Source: Clostridiaceae bacterium (GTDB lineage: Bacteria; Bacillota; Clostridia; Saccharofermentanales; DTU023). From it: 9,420 bases of DNA. A model generated the notes under the pieces. It was not told where the DNA came from and ran no database searches. It saw only the letters and a list, made by a program, of their open reading frames with translations. The stretch's first letter is position 1. The number at the start of each line of letters is the position of its first letter. Positions 6,745 through 9,420 of the stretch are shown here, one piece after another. The stretch spans positions 1 through 9,420 of the forward strand of contig JAAZFK010000129.1 of assembly GCA_012511735.1 (NCBI GenBank), given 5' to 3'. The position numbers and the translations under genes were made by a program.

Positions 6745-6750
6745 TAAGAT
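6745..6750 (+). promoter_or_regulatory. Possible -10 box of the EamA transporter gene
   Basis: TAAGAT matches the -10 consensus at four positions and lies 30 bases before the chosen ATG. No convincing -35 box is found at the proper distance, so this is only a candidate. Confidence 0.3.
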
Positions 6751-6764
6751 GATCGAGTGTGATC

Positions 6765-6770
6765 GGAGGG
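6765..6770 (+). promoter_or_regulatory. Ribosome binding site deciding the EamA gene start
   Basis: GGAGGG stands 10 bases from ATG at 6781 but only one base from the in-frame ATG at 6772. The downstream ATG is therefore the more likely start, removing three residues from the longest frame. Confidence 0.65.
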
Positions 6771-6780
6771 AATGGCGCCC

Positions 6781-7650
6781 ATGACAAAAACCCGAAAAGC
6801 TCATCTCTTGCTTCTCCTCACGTCCTTTTTGTGGGGGACGGCTTTTGTGGCTCAATCGGTGGCCTTGGACTATATCGGGCCTTTCACCTTCAACGCACTT
6901 CGTTACGGCATCGCTGTCCTGGTATTGCTTCCTTTCCTGATCGCCAGAAAGCCCAAGCTTGATTGGAGGTTCTTCCGGGTTAGCTTGCTGATTGGCCTGA
7001 TCCTCTTTGTTTCCAGCTCTTTACAGCAAAGGGCTCTCCTGACCGCGACGGCGGGTAAGGCGGGCTTTATCACCAGCCTTTACATTGTTCTGGTTCCCAT
7101 CATCAGCCAGTTCTTCGGCCGCAAGGTGGGTGTCCACCACTGGCTGGCCGTGGCGGCTTCATTCGTCGGCCTTTACCTGATGACTTATGCCGCGAGCGGT
7201 CAGTTTACTTCGGCTGATGTGCTTCTTTTTGTCGCCTCGATCGGTTACAGCATCCATATTATTGTCATCGAGAAGTATGCTGCCGATGTGGACGCGATTG
7301 CCCTGAGCGCGGTTCAGTTCGCGGTGGCTTCTGTTTTGTCGTTGGTGGTGGCTTCTTTCGCCGAGCAGAGTTTCAGCTGGATCCTGATCCGGGCCGCAGT
7401 GCCCTCCATCCTTTACACGGGTATTTTTTCCAACGGGGTTGCCAACACCCTGCAGATTGTCGCGCAGAAGGACAGCCATTCTACGGTAGCTTCACTCATT
7501 ATGGGGCTGGAGGCGGTCTTTGCCGTGATCGGCGGTGCCATTATTCTGGGCGAACGGTTCAGTCCCAGGGAAATCCTTGGCGTCCTGATCATGTTGGCGT
7601 CTGTGTTTTATGTGCAATATATTGAAGGCAAGGTTAGGGTTGAGGCCTGA
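6781..7650 (+). CDS. EamA/DMT-family transporter
   Basis: This 289-residue integral membrane protein has two EamA repeats of about five membrane segments each, residues 9-134 and 145-281. This is the standard drug/metabolite transporter layout. Family features are LLLLLTSFLWGTAFVAQ (9-25), FNALRYGIAVLVLLPFL (37-53), ATAGKAGFITSLYIVLVP (89-106), and the C-terminal repeat QIVAQKDSHSTVASLIMGLEAV (225-246), with GGAIILGERF (251-260). Members move metabolites such as amino acids, nucleosides or purines; the substrate cannot be read from sequence. The start was chosen from the ribosome site spacing. It is divergent from the rhodanese gene and 121 bases upstream of the DUF488 gene. No terminator is obvious between them, so read-through is possible. 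Confidence 0.92.
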   Translation: MTKTRKAHLLLLLTSFLWGTAFVAQSVALDYIGPFTFNALRYGIAVLVLLPFLIARKPKLDWRFFRVSLLIGLILFVSSSLQQRALLTATAGKAGFITSLYIVLVPIISQFFGRKVGVHHWLAVAASFVGLYLMTYAASGQFTSADVLLFVASIGYSIHIIVIEKYAADVDAIALSAVQFAVASVLSLVVASFAEQSFSWILIRAAVPSILYTGIFSNGVANTLQIVAQKDSHSTVASLIMGLEAVFAVIGGAIILGERFSPREILGVLIMLASVFYVQYIEGKVRVEA

Positions 7651-7757
7651 TCCTTTGGTGATTCCGTCCAAACCTCTTCTGGCTTGTGTCCCAGCTTACG
7701 ACATTTTCTCCGAATGGCGCAGATAATCAGGCTGTAGGAGCGATCAAGCAGGTTGCG

Positions 7758-7764
7758 AAGGAGG
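7758..7764 (+). promoter_or_regulatory. Ribosome binding site deciding the DUF488 gene start
   Basis: A full AAGGAGG stands seven bases before ATG at 7772, an ideal distance, and one base before the in-frame ATG at 7766. The second ATG is the start. Confidence 0.8.
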
Positions 7765-7771
7765 AATGGAC

Positions 7772-8161
7772 ATGGCTACGCTTAAATGGAAACGTGTCTA
7801 CGATCAAGCGAACCCTTCCGACGGCGACCGGATTCTCGTCGACCAGCTGTGGCCGCGCGGTGTCAGCCGTGAGAAGGCAGCGTTGGATGGTTGGGCCAAG
7901 GGGATTACACCCAGTAAGGGGATCCGTCAGGCTTACCACCAGGGACGGTTGAACTTCGATCAGTTTTCACGGAGTTATGAGGAAGAATTGCAAACCAGTC
8001 AGGCCTTTCCCGATTTTGTGGATGACCTGAACCAGCGTCTGGATCAGAGGGACGTGACCCTGGTCTTTGCGGGCAGAGTCCCGGGACAGACGCACTTGCC
8101 GGTTCTTCGGGATCAATTGGAAAAGGCGGGGATCGAAAGCGACCCTTTGCCGACAGAATAA
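7772..8161 (+). CDS. DUF488 family protein
   Basis: This 129-residue soluble protein has the family signature RVYDQANPSDGDRILVDQLW (8-27), continuing PRGVSREKAALDGWAKGITPS (28-48), near-consensus for DUF488. The middle (about 60-92) is a charged helical region where the family has a FxxxYxxEL motif, here FSRSYEEEL (65-73). The end VTLVFAGRVPGQTHLPVLRDQL (95-116) is at the usual position of LLYAAKDxxHNxA, but the aspartate and asparagine are not in place; one histidine (H108) remains. The biochemical function of DUF488 is not established, so none is assigned. It lies after the EamA gene, without a visible promoter of its own in the 107 bases before the ribosome site, and is followed by a bidirectional terminator. 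Confidence 0.88.
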   Translation: MATLKWKRVYDQANPSDGDRILVDQLWPRGVSREKAALDGWAKGITPSKGIRQAYHQGRLNFDQFSRSYEEELQTSQAFPDFVDDLNQRLDQRDVTLVFAGRVPGQTHLPVLRDQLEKAGIESDPLPTE

Positions 8162-8166
8162 AAAAG

Positions 8167-8195
8167 ACCTCCGCTGTTTAAAAAGCAGCGGAGGT
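8167..8195. terminator. Bidirectional intrinsic terminator
   Basis: ACCTCCGCTG (8167-8176) pairs perfectly with CAGCGGAGGT (8186-8195). Three more pairs, including one G-U, close the loop to AAA. A-rich DNA precedes the stem (8160-8166) and T-rich DNA follows it, so it works in both directions. It lies exactly between the convergent stop codons of the DUF488 gene and the poly-lysine membrane protein. Confidence 0.92.
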
Positions 8196-8199
8196 TTAC

Positions 8200-8709
8200 T
8201 TATCTTTTCTTCTTCTTTTTCTTCTTTTTAGCCGTCTCTTTTTCCTTGCTCTTTTTCATCAGACCGAGCAGGGCACCGGCAATGGCGAGCACCTGTGAGG
8301 TGGTGCTGGACCCGGCGGGTTTGCGCCGTTTGCCGCTGAATAATGAAGAGACGCCGTCAGTCACCCCTGTAATCACAGATGACAGGGATTCGGTAACGGA
8401 ACCCAAGGCATTCAGCATGCCTTCGACATCGTCCAGTAAGTCGGGTGTGACATCAGCCAATTCGTCCGTGATGTCAACCAGGTTACCGCTGATCAGCTCG
8501 ATGTTTTTGGTGGTCTCGGGCAGGGGCTCCAGTGTCTTCTCCAGGTCAGGCGCGATGTCTTTGACCAGCTTGCCGATGTGTCCGGCAGCCGACGCGGCTT
8601 TAAACAGGAAGACGGTGAGGGCCACAAGGGCCACCGATCCGGCAAGCCCCAGGACGACATAAAGTAAAGTGCTCAGCGGGATGCTGGCTTCAAGCAGCAT
8701 GACAGTCAT
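8200..8709 (-). CDS. Single-pass membrane protein with poly-lysine tail (DUF948-like)
   Basis: This 169-residue protein has one clear membrane helix near the N-terminus (about 14-37, LLYVVLGLAGSVALVALTVF). An alpha-helical, leucine- and valine-spaced stretch follows (about 45-125: KLVKDIAPDLEKTLEPLPET, then NLVDITDELADVTPDLLDD), resembling DUF948 proteins that sit near YtxH genes in Bacillota. After KRRK (127-130) a short hydrophobic patch (139-151) leads to a strongly basic end of eight lysines and one arginine. The function is unknown; an envelope scaffold or stress role is inferred from relatives. The start at 8709 has AGGAG at 8720-8716 with six-base spacing and is preferred to the ATG at 8700. 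It lies 15 bases after the YtxH gene and is the second gene of the operon. Family assignment by eye is moderate. Confidence 0.8.
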   Translation of the reverse strand: MTVMLLEASIPLSTLLYVVLGLAGSVALVALTVFLFKAASAAGHIGKLVKDIAPDLEKTLEPLPETTKNIELISGNLVDITDELADVTPDLLDDVEGMLNALGSVTESLSSVITGVTDGVSSLFSGKRRKPAGSSTTSQVLAIAGALLGLMKKSKEKETAKKKKKKKKR

Positions 8710-8724
8710 AAGGGACTCCTCTCC

Positions 8725-9069
8725 TTACTTTTCCTCGTCTTCCTCTTCGATTTCTTCTTCCGCTTCTTTTTCTTTCAGACGGGCCTCACGGGCCAGTCCG
8801 CGCGCTTTCTTGGCAACGGCTTCAGCGGTTTCCTCTGCTTTTTCCTTGATGGCTTTACCCGCCTTGACGGAAACGTCTTTTACAACTTTCGCGCCTTTGA
8901 CGGTAGCTTCCGCGATCTGCTCACGTGTTTCTTTGCCCGACTGGGGAGCAAAGAGCAAGCCTAAAACCGCTCCTCCGACCGCCCCAAGTGTGATGCCAAT
9001 ACAAACTTGACGACGGCGTGTTCTTCTGTTTTGACCGGTGAAAGCTCCGATGATTTCTTCAAAAAACAT
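8725..9069 (-). CDS. YtxH domain protein with acidic tail
   Basis: This 114-residue protein has a short N-terminus with five arginines (15-20, RRTRRR). A glycine-rich membrane helix follows (about 22-41, IGITLGAVGGAVLGLLFA), and the family signature LLFAPQSGKETRE covers 38-50. The rest is a long Lys/Ala/Glu helix with heptad-like spacing (51-98), which ends in a very acidic tail, EAEEEIEEEDEE (102-113). YtxH proteins are small membrane-associated proteins often in general-stress or envelope regulons; their molecular role is not settled. AAAGGAG at 9084-9078, eight bases before ATG, supports the start. It is the first gene of a two-gene operon read from the promoter near 9121. By the positive-inside rule its N-terminus should face the cytoplasm, but the Lys-rich region after the helix makes this uncertain. 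Confidence 0.9.
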   Translation of the reverse strand: MFFEEIIGAFTGQNRRTRRRQVCIGITLGAVGGAVLGLLFAPQSGKETREQIAEATVKGAKVVKDVSVKAGKAIKEKAEETAEAVAKKARGLAREARLKEKEAEEEIEEEDEEK

Positions 9070-9097
9070 TTTCTCATCTCCTTTCGATTACCCTTTG

Positions 9098-9111
9098 CAA
9101 TCATTTGATTG
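9098..9111. promoter_or_regulatory. Dyad just after the YtxH operon start site
   Basis: CAATCA-TT-TGATTG is a perfect six-base inverted repeat about 3-16 bases downstream of the predicted transcription start. It is a possible operator or a small 5'-leader hairpin. Confidence 0.35.
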
Positions 9112-9120
9112 AGTGAAGTC

Positions 9121-9129
9121 ATTCTAGCA
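9121..9129 (-). promoter_or_regulatory. Extended -10 promoter of the YtxH operon
   Basis: On the minus strand TGCTAGAAT (9129-9121) is a five-of-six -10 box with the TG extension. The -35 region (around 9149-9144, CAGAAC) does not fit. Transcription would begin near 9114, giving a leader of about 45 bases. Confidence 0.55.
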
Positions 9130-9152
9130 TAGGGCTCACAGCGGTTCTGTTA

Positions 9153-9173
9153 CGGAAATAACGGATAACCGGA
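9153..9173 (-). repeat. Three phased TCCG repeats upstream of the YtxH promoter
   Basis: On the minus strand TTCCGGTTA, ATCCGTTAT and TTCCGTAAC follow one another with TCCG at 9173, 9165 and 9156 (steps of 8 and 9). They end just before the degenerate -35 position, so they may be activator half-sites. Three short units could also be chance. Confidence 0.35.
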
Positions 9174-9179
9174 ATCGCT

Positions 9180-9420
9180 CCAGGAGATATTTTCCCTATT
9201 CTGTGTTCCAGGATACGTGAATTGAAAAGGAGCAAAGAACAAGTCATACTTCCCGTAGAAGTTGTATATGCAGAAACAGACTTGGTATGAATAACTTTCG
9301 ATTCGTACTACAAATGTTTACCAAAGTATGATTGCTAACCAGCCTGTCTTATGCATATAATTGGTAAATCACAACAATATTATGTATTGTCGTGCGAGAG
9401 CTTTATTCAACGATTATACA
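9180..9420. other. AT-rich non-coding stretch to the window end
   Basis: I see no gene with a start and ribosome site here. G+C is 85 of 240 bases in 9181-9420, well below the coding part. An AAAAGGAG at 9225-9232 is not followed by a start at a usable distance. The frame through it (about 40 codons ending TGA at 9288) has no good start. A six-base dyad ACAATA-N5-TATTGT lies at 9374-9390. The stretch probably holds upstream control DNA of a gene beyond the edge. Confidence 0.5.

Noticed and set aside
7686..7952. An 88-codon plus-strand frame overlapping the DUF488 start
   Set aside because: It overlaps the conserved DUF488 N-terminus in another frame, and its protein has no sensible composition. 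The AAGGAGG site points to 7772.
9183..9288. An open frame of about 40 codons ending in ETDLV before TGA
   Set aside because: It has no ATG/GTG start with a ribosome site, and no family was recognised.
9244..9368. Eight-base inverted pairs (TCATACTT/AAGTATGA and TTTACCAA/TTGGTAAA)
   Set aside because: In 240 bases of AT-rich DNA about one such pair is expected by chance, and the spacings are long and irregular.

Overview
The window reads as chromosomal DNA of a Gram-positive-type bacterium, most likely a Bacillota (clostridial-grade) lineage. The reasons are strong AGGAGG-type ribosome sites, a monofunctional aspartate kinase with tandem ACT domains followed by separate hom, thrC and thrB genes, YtxH-type membrane proteins and a rhodanese lipoprotein. 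Coding DNA is GC-rich (39 of 60 bases in the sample line 5101-5160). The genus cannot be named from this sequence. I see no phage, transposon, CRISPR, rRNA or tRNA genes.

Layout. (1) 13-1049: azlC-azlD, the two subunits of a branched-chain amino-acid exporter, translationally coupled. (2) 1081-6004: the threonine operon ask-hom-thrC-thrB. It starts at a TTGACA/TACACT promoter whose predicted start site abuts a perfect 12-bp palindrome, a candidate operator. Together with aspartate-semialdehyde dehydrogenase, which is not in the window, it converts aspartate to threonine. hom/thrC and thrC/thrB overlap by ATGA. (3) 6012-6626, minus strand: a secreted lipoprotein with a C-terminal rhodanese domain, with an extended -10 box placed so that its mRNA may be leaderless. 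(4) 6781-7650: an EamA/DMT transporter, divergent from the lipoprotein. (5) 7772-8161: a small DUF488-family protein. (6) 8167-8195: a bidirectional terminator. (7) 8200-9069, minus strand: a two-gene envelope operon encoding a YtxH-like protein with an acidic tail and a second single-pass protein with a poly-lysine tail. (8) 9070-9420: its promoter region, then AT-rich DNA (85 of 240 G+C in 9181-9420) without a recognisable gene.

Most of the window is ordinary biosynthesis and transport. The less ordinary parts are the oppositely charged tails of the YtxH operon proteins, the probably leaderless rhodanese lipoprotein mRNA, the palindrome at the thr promoter, a 10-bp perfect hairpin inside hom, and a homoserine dehydrogenase whose C-terminal ACT region is reduced. 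No clear new multi-gene defence or mobile system was found.
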